From CAWAND01 sp963783335 (GTDB lineage: Bacteria > Chloroflexota > Anaerolineae > Anaerolineales > E44-bin32), in assembly GCA_963783335.1 (NCBI GenBank), contig CAWAND010000009.1, positions 1 through 64,000 of the forward strand: a stretch of 64,000 nucleotides of DNA, given 5' to 3'. The translations under genes and the position numbers were made by a program. Below the pieces are notes generated by a model, which was not told the DNA's origin, searched no databases, and worked only from the letters and a program-made list of their open reading frames with translations. Positions 47,328 through 55,743 of the stretch are shown here, piece by piece (within the stretch, counting starts at the first letter, position 1; each line of letters begins with the position of its first letter).

Positions 47328-48098
47328 TCAACGAACGTTCAGCCCCTCAACACATTTGAAATCGCCCAGCTCGAAGTACGGCACCATATGCTCCTCCAGC
47401 CAGGTCATCGAGTCTGTTGCGCTCATATGCCAATTCGTGGGGCAGGTGGATAGCAGCTCTACCAGCGAGAAACCGCGCCCGTCGAGCTGGGCCTGGAATG
47501 CCGTCTTGATAGCTTTCTTGGCCTTGATGATCTCACGCACATTGTGAAGGCTGCGCCGCACCACATACGCGGCTCCGTCAAAACCGGCCAGCATTTCGGT
47601 AATCTTGAGTGGCATCCCGACGGATTCGACGTCTCTTCCCCGAGGGGATGAGGTCGTCTTCTGGCCCGGCAATGTCGTCGGTGCCATCTGCCCTCCGGTC
47701 ATGCCGTAGATGGCATTGTTGACAAACACAGTCGTGATGTTCTCCCCGCGAGCGGCCGCGTGCACAATCTCCGCCGTCCCAATCGCCGCCAGGTCGCCGT
47801 CCCCTTGATAGGTGAAAACCACTCGGTCCGGAAGAAGGCGCTTGATGCCCGTCGCCATGGCCGGAGCGCGACCGTGGGCGGCCTCGGCGAAATCGAGTTC
47901 GTAGTAGTTGTATGCAAACACGGCGCATCCAACCGGTGCGACCCCAATCGTTTGGTCTGCGATCCCCATCTCGTCGATGACTTCAGCGATCAAACGATGC
48001 GCGACACCATGGGTGCATCCAGGGCAGTAGTGAGTGAAAACATCGCTTAAACTCTCGGGCCGACTGGCCACACGCTCCTCAAGCATTTGTTCTGTCAT
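47328..48098 (-). CDS. korB: 2-oxoacid:ferredoxin oxidoreductase, beta subunit (TPP-binding)
   Basis: The 256-residue beta subunit has THYCPGCTHGVAHRLIAE (Fe-S/TPP region), the TPP-Mg motif TYQGDGDLAAIGTAE...NNAIYGMTGGQMAPT and APVGCAVFAY. This is the KorB/VorB pattern. It is separated from the alpha gene by the GyrI-like gene and lies 44 bases upstream of the gamma gene. All catalytic segments are intact. Confidence 0.94.
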   Translation of the reverse strand: MTEQMLEERVASRPESLSDVFTHYCPGCTHGVAHRLIAEVIDEMGIADQTIGVAPVGCAVFAYNYYELDFAEAAHGRAPAMATGIKRLLPDRVVFTYQGDGDLAAIGTAEIVHAAARGENITTVFVNNAIYGMTGGQMAPTTLPGQKTTSSPRGRDVESVGMPLKITEMLAGFDGAAYVVRRSLHNVREIIKAKKAIKTAFQAQLDGRGFSLVELLSTCPTNWHMSATDSMTWLEEHMVPYFELGDFKCVEGLNVR

Positions 48099-48117
48099 GC
48101 CTTGCCTCCCAGCTAGG

Positions 48118-48678
48118 CTAGCCTTTTTGAACCCGCTTGCGTACCGGATAACGAATAATGGTCCTTACCACCTTGGCGTCAGGCCGGGTGAGGTACTCTT
48201 CCTCATGCAGCCCGGCAATCTCGTAGCCGTTGGTTTGGATGAACTCGTGCAGCTTCTGGACAGACGGCCCCTCCTCAGCATAAGAGCCCAGGTGCAGGAT
48301 TTCGGCAACTATGGACCCGTAGTCCCAGGTCTCCAGTCGAATCTCATGCTCTGAATTCTCTGCCTGGAGTTTGCGGGTGCCTTTGGGCAGCGGCAGCCCC
48401 CAAATTCCCGTCCAATGTGATTTCTCCACCAGATGGGCGTCGGGCCAGCGGGCGATGAGAGCGCCGACTTTGAAATCTGGTTTGCCGGCGCGCTTCAGGC
48501 TGAATTTGTGTTGGTAGGTGGCCCGATAGAGTGCCGAGACGGGCCCGTCCTGAAACTGGTTTGGGTCGCCGACGGTGGTCACCACTGCCATCCGCTGCCT
48601 CGGCTTCTTCACAAAGCGCGGCACGCCCGCTTTGAGAGGCTTGGCTTTGGATGGACGTCTCACCTTGCTCGGGCACAT
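48118..48678 (-). CDS. GyrI-like (COG4832-type) small-molecule-binding protein inside the kor operon
   Basis: The 186-residue protein matches the COG4832 group of GyrI/SRPBCC-like folds: MAVVTTVGDPNQFQDGPV, LYRATYQHKFSLKRAG, LHLGSYAEEGPSVQKLHEF and TRPDAKVVRTIIRYPVRK at the C-terminus. A basic, Pro/Lys-rich N-terminal tail (PSKVRRPSKAKPLKAG) precedes it. It starts 24 bases after korA with GGAG upstream and ends 19 bases before korB, so it is certainly co-transcribed. Members bind hydrophobic small molecules or have hydrolase activity; its place between two enzyme subunits is unusual. Confidence 0.83.
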   Translation of the reverse strand: MCPSKVRRPSKAKPLKAGVPRFVKKPRQRMAVVTTVGDPNQFQDGPVSALYRATYQHKFSLKRAGKPDFKVGALIARWPDAHLVEKSHWTGIWGLPLPKGTRKLQAENSEHEIRLETWDYGSIVAEILHLGSYAEEGPSVQKLHEFIQTNGYEIAGLHEEEYLTRPDAKVVRTIIRYPVRKRVQKG

Positions 48679-48702
48679 GGCCCACGCTCCTGCAGCGGCG
48701 GA

Positions 48703-49764
48703 TCAAGCCGGCTCGAACTGCGCCTCGATCTGCTCGAGGACCTCTTCGGGAAGTGGAACGACTCCCCCCATGCGGCCGTAGAATTCGACCGGTGCTCGTC
48801 CATTGACGGCCAGCCGCACATCTTCCACCATCTGGCCAGCGTTCATCTCAACCACCAGGAATCCGCGAGCTTGCTCGGCGAGCTCCGCCAGCCGTTGCGT
48901 TGGGAACGGGTACAGGCTGATCGGACGATGCAGCCCGACTTTCAACCCTGCCTCCCGGGCGGCTTTGACGGCGCTCTCAGCAACCCGGCCGGCCGTGCCG
49001 AAGCCAACCACCACAAGTTCGGCGTCCTCGCAGTCGGTCTCCGCGAAGCGAACTTCGGCGCTCTCAATCTCTCGGAATTTGTCCTGAAGTTTGCGGTTGT
49101 ATGCTTCTTCGTCGGCCGGTTCCAGGTAGATCGACGTGACCACGTTGCGGTGGCCCCGGTCACCTTTTCCGGTCAATGCCCAATCGGGGCGATGCCCGTT
49201 GCCTTTGGCTGGCTCTCGCATCGGTGGCAGCTCGGCGGGTTCCATCATTTGGCCCATGCTGCCATCCGCCAGAACGACCACCGGCCAACGGTACTTGTCC
49301 GCCAGATCGAATGCCAGCACAGTGAGATCGACCGCTTCTTGTATGGTGGCCGGGGCGAGGACAATCAGCCGATAGTCCCCATGGCCGCCGCCTTTGACCA
49401 TCTGGAAGTAGTCGCCTTGGGAAGGGGCGATGTTCCCCAGCCCTGGGCCGCCACGCATGATGTCAACCATCACAAACGGCAGCTCGGATCCGGCGATGTA
49501 TGAGATGCCTTCCATCATCAGGCTTACGCCGGGAGAGGAGGATGAGGTCATAACGCGCGCACCCGTGGCGGCTGCGCCGTAGACCATGTTGATCACGGCT
49601 ACCTCGCTCTCCGCTTGCAAGAAGACTCGGCCAAGGTCCGGCATCCGAGCCGCCATGTGTTCGAGAAGTTCGGTCTGCGGCGTGATCGGATAGCCGAAGT
49701 AGGCTTCGCATCCGGCTCGGATGGCCGCTTCAGCGATCGCCACATTTCCTTTGATCAGTTCCAT
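48703..49764 (-). CDS. korA: 2-oxoacid:ferredoxin oxidoreductase, alpha subunit
   Basis: The 353-residue alpha subunit begins MELIKGNVAIAEAAIRAGC after a GGAGG site and has GYPITPQTELLEHMA, AESEVAVINMVYGAAATGAR, SSSSPGVSLMMEG and the C-terminal LHRPISLYPFP. These mark the PFOR domain I/II part of KorA/VorA. It follows the ferredoxin subunit by 34 bases. The operon order is delta, alpha, GyrI-like, beta, gamma, small Cys protein. Confidence 0.94.
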   Translation of the reverse strand: MELIKGNVAIAEAAIRAGCEAYFGYPITPQTELLEHMAARMPDLGRVFLQAESEVAVINMVYGAAATGARVMTSSSSPGVSLMMEGISYIAGSELPFVMVDIMRGGPGLGNIAPSQGDYFQMVKGGGHGDYRLIVLAPATIQEAVDLTVLAFDLADKYRWPVVVLADGSMGQMMEPAELPPMREPAKGNGHRPDWALTGKGDRGHRNVVTSIYLEPADEEAYNRKLQDKFREIESAEVRFAETDCEDAELVVVGFGTAGRVAESAVKAAREAGLKVGLHRPISLYPFPTQRLAELAEQARGFLVVEMNAGQMVEDVRLAVNGRAPVEFYGRMGGVVPLPEEVLEQIEAQFEPA

Positions 49765-49798
49765 CAAGACCGCCTCCTGAGACCTTCGGCTCGGGGCG

Positions 49799-50059
49799 TC
49801 AAGCGGCCCCGGTCGCAACCCGCCGACTGGCGCCAGCGGATTTGTAGCGAAAGACATCGAACACCACATCCGGGCAGATCACTGCGCATAGACCACACCC
49901 GGTACACCGCTGATCTGGATCGGTGTAAAGAATTGGATGGTAGCCTTTCGCGTTGAGTTTGGTTTCATCGAGGTGGAGCACATCTTGGGGACAAGCACTT
50001 ATGCAAAGTTCGCAGCCTTTGCAGCGGTCCGAGTGAACGAACACAAAGCCTTTGGCCAT
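49799..50059 (-). CDS. korD: 2-oxoacid:ferredoxin oxidoreductase, delta (2x4Fe-4S ferredoxin) subunit
   Basis: The 86-residue ferredoxin has two cluster motifs, CKGCELCISACPQ and CTGCGLCAVICPD. It passes electrons from the enzyme to external ferredoxin. The ATG at 50059 (MAKGFVFVHSD) is preferred to an upstream one 16 codons earlier. It is the first gene of the kor operon. A perfect CRP-type palindrome lies 212 bases upstream. Confidence 0.92.
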   Translation of the reverse strand: MAKGFVFVHSDRCKGCELCISACPQDVLHLDETKLNAKGYHPILYTDPDQRCTGCGLCAVICPDVVFDVFRYKSAGASRRVATGAA

Positions 50060-50270
50060 CGACGCTACCCTTCCCGAGGCTTCACACGACGGCTCGCCCG
50101 AGGGCACCCTCGGCGCGAGGCACTTCCTGAGCCTAGCTTAGTCAGGGGTGGCGCAGGCAGGCAGTCCCAAACGTCGCCGCTTCGCGGGACGAAACTCACA
50201 TCGTTCATCAGGTTGGAAAGCAAGCGCCCAAGAGGGTCTCGTGGGATCCACGAGTGTGGGCCCCCGAATT

Positions 50271-50286
50271 TGTGACAGATTTCACA
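50271..50286. promoter_or_regulatory. CRP/FNR-family binding site (perfect TGTGA-N6-TCACA)
   Basis: TGTGACAGATTTCACA lies in the 289-base gap between korD and the NuoC-like gene, flanked by further symmetric bases (TT and AA). It probably controls the kor operon, whose first start is 212 bases downstream on the minus strand. The rest of the gap shows no gene. Confidence 0.6.
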
Positions 50287-50348
50287 AATGAATGCGAAAT
50301 GGCGCGCGGCGGCTTAGTTCCCGCCGCACCAGCGGCCCGCCGGGGTGG

Positions 50349-50714
50349 TCAATCAAAGACGATGCCGTAGCGCTCAGTGAAAGAAGCCTCGAAGGGTTGT
50401 GCGCAATCGCAAATCTCAGTCAGGCTTGGGATGCTGTCGGAGAGTGTGGCCAACTGCACCCTGAGACATACCAGGGCTGGGCCTCGGCGGAAGTCGTAAA
50501 TCAACTCGTACTCTCGGCCTTCATCGCCCAATTCAAGCACGGTGATGCTCGTCAGGTCGCCCCATTCTGTACCGCATAGCATCCGGGCGGCAGATCGCAG
50601 CTCGCTGGCGGGGATGAGGACGTCCAGCCGCCAGGGGGCGATATCATCGACAAGGATCGCCCATTGGCGAAGCAAGGTCTCAGCTGATTCAATGGCTCTC
50701 TCAGTGTCCATCAT
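50349..50714 (-). CDS. Orphan NuoC / 30-kDa-subunit-like protein
   Basis: The 121-residue protein resembles the C subunit of complex I and of Ech/FHL-type hydrogenases: an N-terminal helix, WGDLTSITVLELGDEGREYE, LIYDFRRGPALVCLRVQL, and DSIPSLTEICDCAQPFEASF with TERYGIVF in place of the usual W-E-R-E..D..G-I-x-F motif. No other complex I or hydrogenase gene is near, so it is an orphan or has a different role. The start overlaps the end of a short upstream frame by 14 bases. It lies upstream of the kor operon on the same strand. Confidence 0.65.
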   Translation of the reverse strand: MMDTERAIESAETLLRQWAILVDDIAPWRLDVLIPASELRSAARMLCGTEWGDLTSITVLELGDEGREYELIYDFRRGPALVCLRVQLATLSDSIPSLTEICDCAQPFEASFTERYGIVFD

Positions 50715-50928
50715 GCGCTTGTCCCCAGAGGTGAGTTGGTCGCTGCAGTGGGCGGGGGTGCCCGTTCGGCGCGGTCGCTGCCCCGTCTTTGATTTGAGTG
50801 TCACGGGCGTTCAGACCGAACCGAGCGCCGGCTCCCAAGGCCACCAAGATGTATTCTGAGAGCAAGGCGGGAGCTCCCCCGGTCGACAGCCCGGCTGGTC
50901 CTGCACCTGCTACCGCAACATCAGCCAT
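50701..50928 (-). CDS. Possible 75-residue protein overlapping the NuoC-like gene
   Basis: A frame starts at an ATG after GGGGAG (six bases) and ends inside the NuoC-like start, as in coupled genes. It begins MADVAVAGAGPAGLSTGG, resembling the first dinucleotide-binding loop of flavoproteins, then has a moderately hydrophobic LLSEYILVALGAGARFGLN. The rest is low-complexity. It may be a true small protein, a decayed oxidoreductase fragment, or chance. Confidence 0.35.
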   Translation of the reverse strand: MADVAVAGAGPAGLSTGGAPALLSEYILVALGAGARFGLNARDTQIKDGAATAPNGHPRPLQRPTHLWGQAHDGH

Positions 50929-51245
50929 CCAGAACTCCCCTTTTGTCGTCGGCCGAGCGTTTGACCTGCCGGCCGTCGCCTCGAGCACGGAGTTCACTAC
51001 GGGGCAATGGGTTTGACCTCACCCGATTCAGAGGAACTGTCTGCCTCTGCTTGAGGAGGCTGACCTTGGTTTCAGTCTAGAAGTCGTTTCTGTACGGAGT
51101 TAGTGAAGAATGTAACAAACGGGACGGACAACAGGCATTCTCGGCTGGTCACCGAGATGCTGACGAATATCAGCCCGGCGATCGGGACAAAGGGCACTCC
51201 CCAACCGGCCCCAGACAGGCTAGAGTTCAGGTTGTAGGAGGTGCC
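50929..51245. other. Non-coding divergent region
   Basis: The 317 bases between the small frame and the aminotransferase gene hold no convincing gene. A minus-strand frame (51072-51335) encodes a hydrophobic stretch but overlaps the aminotransferase start and has no ribosome site. Both neighbours are transcribed outward, so promoters are expected here; none is clear. Confidence 0.45.
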
Positions 51246-52505
51246 ATGACCCCGATCTGGGACGACCTGTACGCATCGCGGGTGGCGGGCATGAAATCGT
51301 CTGCCATCAGAGAACTCCTCAAGCTTACCCAACAACCAGAGATCATTTCATTTGCAGGGGGCATGCCTGCCCCAGAACTCTTTCCCCGAGAACGCTTCAA
51401 GGAGGCCACGTGCCGGGTTCTCGAGGAGCGAGGTGAAATTGCGCTGCAGTACTCAACCACAGAAGGCTGGCCCGAGCTGCGACAGATGATCGGACGCCAT
51501 GTGAGTCGCTACGGCATCCAAGTCCAGGCGGACGACATCTTGATCACCACCGGTTCGCAGCAGGCTCTCGATTTGGTGGGGAAGCTGCTCATCGATCCTG
51601 GGGACAAGGTCGTGGTAGGTGCGCCCACCTACCTGGGCGCACTCCAAGCTTTTGGAGCCTACCAGGCGGACTTCCTCAGCGTACCGTTGGACGATCAAGG
51701 CATGACGATTGAGCCGATCGAAGCGCTCCTCAAGCGCCGACCGAGCTTCATCTACGTCCTGCCCAATTTCCAAAATCCGGCCGGTGTGACGCTTGCTCTG
51801 GAGCGACGCACGGCGTTGGTGCGACTGGCGCGCACCTACGGTGTCCCTATCGTGGAAGACGATCCCTACGGCCAACTGCGCTACGAGGGGGAGCACCTGC
51901 CGCCGCTTTACACCCTGGATGCCGATTTGGCGGTCTCAGAAGGTGGTGAGGCCAACGTGATCTACATGAGCACGTTTTCGAAGACGTTGGCCCCCGGTCT
52001 GCGGTTGGCCTGGGTCATCGCGCCGCGCCAGGTGCTCGGCCGGCTAACCCAGCTCAAGCAGAGCGCCGACCTGCACACAAGCACCCTGGTCCAAATGATC
52101 GCCTATGAAGTGGGCCACGGCGGATTCCTCGACGAACATATCCAGAGGCTGCGCGGCGTGTACCGGGAACGGCGGGATGCCATGCTCGGCGCGCTGGACA
52201 GCTTCATGCCCTCAGAGGTGACCTGGTCCTCGCCGCAGGGCGGATTGTTCTTGTGGGCCGAGTTGCCAGAAGGCATGGACAGCCAGCCGGTTTTGGCGGA
52301 GGCGCTCAAAGAGCAGGTGGCCTTCGTTCCGGGGTCTGCTTTCTTTGCCGAACCGTCTGATGGTCGCCGTTTCATGCGTCTGAATTTCTCCAACGCGCAG
52401 CCCGACCGGATCCAAGAAGGCATTCGGCGGCTGGGTGGCTGTCTCGGGCGTCTTCGGCCGCCGATGTCGGCACCGGAGCCTTCAGCCGCCCCGACAACCG
52501 GCTGA
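51246..52505 (+). CDS. PLP-dependent aminotransferase, class I/II (2-aminoadipate/LysN-like)
   Basis: The 419-residue fold-type I enzyme has EIISFAGGMPAPELFPRE at the N-terminus, LQYSTTEGWPELRQMI, ITTGSQQALDLVGKL, LPNFQNPAGVTLAL, the Asp in VEDDPYGQLRYE, the PLP-binding Lys in STFSKTLAPGLRLAW and RRFMRLNFSN. This set marks the LysN / aromatic and branched-chain aminotransferase group, the catalytic part of MocR regulators without the DNA-binding domain. GGAGG stands four bases before the ATG. The amino donor and acceptor are not defined. Confidence 0.92.
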   Translation: MTPIWDDLYASRVAGMKSSAIRELLKLTQQPEIISFAGGMPAPELFPRERFKEATCRVLEERGEIALQYSTTEGWPELRQMIGRHVSRYGIQVQADDILITTGSQQALDLVGKLLIDPGDKVVVGAPTYLGALQAFGAYQADFLSVPLDDQGMTIEPIEALLKRRPSFIYVLPNFQNPAGVTLALERRTALVRLARTYGVPIVEDDPYGQLRYEGEHLPPLYTLDADLAVSEGGEANVIYMSTFSKTLAPGLRLAWVIAPRQVLGRLTQLKQSADLHTSTLVQMIAYEVGHGGFLDEHIQRLRGVYRERRDAMLGALDSFMPSEVTWSSPQGGLFLWAELPEGMDSQPVLAEALKEQVAFVPGSAFFAEPSDGRRFMRLNFSNAQPDRIQEGIRRLGGCLGRLRPPMSAPEPSAAPTTG

Positions 52506-52630
52506 GAAAGGCGGGCTAACTCATCGATCCAACATGCGGCCTTCATAGTTCCTGAACGGAAAAGGCCTAGGCTTGAGATCAAACTCGAGCCGGTCTCCGA
52601 GCCGGCAACCAAAGACCCGGAGGCAATAGC

Positions 52631-53143
52631 ATGAAGAAAGTGTACGTTGGATTGGTGGCGGCAGTCGCCGTAGGCTATCTGGCAGTTCTCAGCGTGGGCA
52701 CCGCCGAAGCTTGGGGCGGAGACGCACAAGCTGGTCCCGGAGACTGCCAGGCCGGTCCCAGGGCGGGCTGGATGGATGGCGCGCCGCGGACGGGAGTCCT
52801 CAGCGACTATGAGAACATCCTGGACAGCGCGCTGGCCAAAGTTCTTAACTTGTCAGTGAGCGATATCCAAGCTGCCCGGGACAATGGGACCTCGTGGGTA
52901 GAGTTGGCCGACCAGCAGGGTGTTTCAATCGATGTCCTGCAGTCTGCCATCGCAGATGCCCACCAGGCCATGATCGAACAGGCTCTGGCCGACGGAGCGA
53001 TCACCCAGGAGCAGGCCGATGCCATGTCGGCTCATCTTGAATCGGGGGCAGGCTTCGGCTTCCAAGGTGGCATGAGGCAGATGCCGCGGGGCGGTATGCA
53101 GGGCCCGGCCTTCGGCGGCGGGCAAGGCTTCGGCCGGCGCTGA
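52631..53143 (+). CDS. Secreted helical protein with Gly/Met/Gln-rich tail
   Basis: The 170-residue protein has a clear signal peptide (MKKVYVGLVAAVAVGYLAVL, then SVGTAEA). The middle (about 58-135) is helical and built of short repeats (LAKVLNLSVSDIQAARDNG; MIEQALADGAITQEQADAM), like DUF2680/YckD-type exported proteins. The last 35 residues are rich in Gly, Met, Gln and Arg (GGMRQMPRGGMQGPAFGGG). A strong terminator follows. It sits upstream of a Met-rich membrane protein and a two-component system, so a role in envelope or metal stress is possible. No function is established. Confidence 0.8.
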   Translation: MKKVYVGLVAAVAVGYLAVLSVGTAEAWGGDAQAGPGDCQAGPRAGWMDGAPRTGVLSDYENILDSALAKVLNLSVSDIQAARDNGTSWVELADQQGVSIDVLQSAIADAHQAMIEQALADGAITQEQADAMSAHLESGAGFGFQGGMRQMPRGGMQGPAFGGGQGFGRR

Positions 53144-53162
53144 CTCAAGTGACGCTGGTTCG

Positions 53163-53193
53163 ACGGGCCGGTTCCCATGTGGAACCGGCCCGT
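53163..53193 (+). terminator. Intrinsic terminator after the secreted protein gene
   Basis: A perfect 13-base stem (ACGGGCCGGTTCC and GGAACCGGCCCGT) has a five-base loop and is followed by TGCTTTG. It lies about 20 bases after the stop codon. Confidence 0.85.
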
Positions 53194-53309
53194 TGCTTTG
53201 GACGAGCCAAACCAAGTGTAAACGCAGTCTTCACAATCTCTTCATGGATTTGCGTTATCCTGCAGGTTAATCGTCCGATCGCATGTTAAATCCTTACACG
53301 GAGGCATCA

Positions 53310-53642
53310 GTGTCCAACAGAACCATTACCGTTTCAACGATCGTGCTGGTCGTGCTGTTCGGCCTGACGGCGGCGGCACGCTTTGCGGTGCAGGCGTTTG
53401 CCACACCAATGGGCTACGGGATCCAACGCGGTTTCGAAGGTTTCCGCGGTCAAATGGGTCCCGGCATGATGGGCGGGTTTCACGCCCCCATGGCCTATGG
53501 GCAGGGTTGGTTCTACGCTCTGACCAGTTTCGGCATGTGGGTATTCCCGATCATGTTGCTTGGGCTGTTGATTGTGGCCATCGCCCAGAGCCGAAATCCG
53601 GAACCCCAGGAAGACCCCGAATCCAAGGGAAAGTCCAAGTAG
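53310..53642 (+). CDS. Small two-helix membrane protein with Met/Gly-rich loop
   Basis: The 110-residue protein has one helix at about 9-28 (TVSTIVLVVLFGLTAAARFA) and a second at about 72-92 (SFGMWVFPIMLLGLLIVAIA). Between them is a loop rich in Gly, Met, Phe and His (GFRGQMGPGMMGGFHAPMAY). The tail is charged. I choose the GTG at 53310, five bases after ACGGAGG, over an ATG at 53283 without a site. It precedes the OmpR-type regulator by about 50 bases. The Met/His loop suggests soft-metal binding, but this is inference. Confidence 0.72.
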   Translation: MSNRTITVSTIVLVVLFGLTAAARFAVQAFATPMGYGIQRGFEGFRGQMGPGMMGGFHAPMAYGQGWFYALTSFGMWVFPIMLLGLLIVAIAQSRNPEPQEDPESKGKSK

Positions 53643-53694
53643 ATTGTGATCGGCGGTCGCCCATCCCGGTCCGACAATCGAAGTGGATCCTGAC

Positions 53695-54387
53695 ATGGCC
53701 AAGACGATATTGGTTGTCGACGATGAAGAGCGCATCCTGCATCTGCTGAAGGATTACCTGGAGCAAGAAAGCTTCCGGGTCGTGACCGCAGCCGATGGAC
53801 GGGAAGCGCTCTTCGTGGCACGCCATGAAAAGCCCGACTTAATCGTGCTCGACCTTATGATGCCTGAAATGGATGGGCACGCCTTCATGCGCCAGCACCG
53901 CAAAGAGCATGAGACGCCCATAATCCTGCTGACGGCACGCGTCGAGGAGACCGACAAGGTGCTGGGGCTGGAGTTGGGTGCCGACGACTACATCACCAAA
54001 CCTTTCAGTCCCCGCGAGCTGACCGCCCGAATCCGGGCGGTCCTTCGCCGGTCGGGGATGACAGCTCCCGAGCCAGAGGTGCTGCGGGTACGTGGGATCA
54101 CCCTCGACCGAGCCGGGCACGTGGTAGAGGTGGATGGCAATGGGGTGGATCTAACGCCATCGGAGTTCGATTTGCTGGCGGCGTTGATGTCTGCGCCAGG
54201 CCGCGTCTTCAGCCGTCTCGAACTGCTCGACAGGGTACAAGGCACGGCTTACGAAGGCTACGAAAGGACGATCGACGTCCACGTCAAGAACCTCAGATCC
54301 AAGATCGAGCCGGACAGTGCCAACCCCACCTACATCGAGACAGTCTACGGTGTGGGCTATCGCTTCGGGCGGGAGAACTCCGGGTGA
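53695..54387 (+). CDS. OmpR/PhoB-family response regulator
   Basis: The 230-residue regulator has a receiver (TILVVDDEERILHLL; Asp in LIVLDLMMPEMDG; LLTARVEE; DYITKPFSPREL) and a winged helix (GVDLTPSEFDLLAALMSAPG; YERTIDVHVKNLRSKIEPD; TVYGVGYRFG). The kinase gene begins at a GTG overlapping its stop (GTGA). The start may be the GTG four codons upstream at 53683. It probably controls the Met-rich envelope genes just before it. Confidence 0.94.
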   Translation: MAKTILVVDDEERILHLLKDYLEQESFRVVTAADGREALFVARHEKPDLIVLDLMMPEMDGHAFMRQHRKEHETPIILLTARVEETDKVLGLELGADDYITKPFSPRELTARIRAVLRRSGMTAPEPEVLRVRGITLDRAGHVVEVDGNGVDLTPSEFDLLAALMSAPGRVFSRLELLDRVQGTAYEGYERTIDVHVKNLRSKIEPDSANPTYIETVYGVGYRFGRENSG

Positions 54388-55743
54388 GATCGCTTGGCAT
54401 CAAGCTGGTCTTGGCGTTCCTGGTCGTCAGCCTGACAGGGACGGGGTTGACGGTGCTGCTGGCGCGGCAGGCGACGACCAACGAGTTCGGGCACTTTGTC
54501 TTCCGCCAAAGTCGCCAGGACCTGGTCAACCAGCTCAGTGATTACTACGCTCAGACCTCGAGTTGGCAGGGCATCGATCGCTACGTGCTCGGGCGCGGCG
54601 GCGAGTTGATGATGGGGCAGATGCATGGCCCCGGGCCGAACGACTTCCTGGCCGTGGCCGATCAGTCCGGCGTGGTGGTCCGTCCGGGCGCAGGCTTTCG
54701 GGCCGGGTCAAAGGTCCCCGCCAATGTGCTCAGCGCTGGCATTCCCATCGATGTCCATGGTCGACAGGTAGGCACCCTTCTCGAGGGGCGACCTATTTTT
54801 GCCTCGCTCCCCACCGCGGGTCAGGACTTCCTTCGCCAGGTCAACCTGGCACTCATCGTGGCGACTTTGGCCGCGACAGGACTGGCCCTGGTTCTGGGGA
54901 TCCTGCTCACGCGCGCGCTCACCCGGCCAGTTCAAGAGCTGACAGATGCCACGCGGGCGGTGGCCTCGGGAGAGCTGGGTCGGGTGGTGGAAGTGCGTTC
55001 GCACGACGAAATTGGCCAACTGGCTGAGTCCTTCAACCTGATGAGCCGGGATCTCGCCCGGGCGCGGGATTTGCGCCGACAGCTGACGGCCGACGTGGCG
55101 CATGAATTGAGAACACCGCTGACACTCATATTGGGCCACGCGGAAGCGTTGAGCGAAGGGGTGCTGCCGGCCAACCCGAAAAACTTGCGCTTGATCCATG
55201 AAGAGGCCGAACGCCTGAGCCGGCTGGTTGAAGACTTGCGCCTGCTTTCCCGTGCGGAGGCGGGCGACTTGCCGTTGAGTCTGGGCCCGAACTCGGCCGG
55301 ATGAACTGGCAGAGAAGGTCGTCGCCAAGCATCAAGCCGCCGCGGCCCAGAACGAGGTGGCCTTGTCGTTGGACATTGAACGACCCTTGCATCTTGTCCA
55401 GGCGGATCCTGATCGGCTGACCCAGGTTCTGGACAATCTGCTTGACAATGCCATCCGGCACACGCCCCGGGCGGGCGAGGTCCATGTTGAGCTGCGTGCC
55501 ATCCCTGGATTTGTGCGCTTCGAAGTGCGTGACTCGGGATCAGGAATCGCTCCAGAGGACCTGCCTCGCGTGTTCGAACGCTTTTACCGCTCAGATGCTG
55601 CCCGCAGCCGGGACAGAGGAGGTTCGGGCCTGGGGCTGGCGATTGCCAGGTCGATTGTCAAATCGCACGGTGGTCAGATCGGGGTGACGAGTTCCATGAG
55701 TGAGGGCGCGTTGTTTTGGTTTGAAATTCCCGAAGCAGCTTGA
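54384..55743 (+). CDS. Membrane sensor histidine kinase, BaeS/CpxA type (one frame break)
   Basis: An extra G at 55299-55300 breaks the frame; without it the kinase is 452 residues. It has helix 1 at about 7-27, an extracytoplasmic sensor of about 125 residues with the Met/His stretch GGELMMGQMHGPGPNDF, and helix 2 at about 153-175. HAMP (LTRPVQELTDATRAVASGEL), HisKA with LTADVAHELRTPLTLILGH, and HATPase (NLLDNAIRHTPRAGEV, RDSGSGIAPEDL, RGGSGLGLAIARS) follow. Uncorrected, the first frame stops at 55304 before the HATPase domain. It pairs with the overlapping response regulator. Confidence 0.9.

Noticed and set aside
51072..51335. Minus-strand frame with a hydrophobic stretch upstream of the aminotransferase
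   Set aside because: It overlaps the aminotransferase start, has no ribosome site, and its first third is antisense to a conserved N-terminus.
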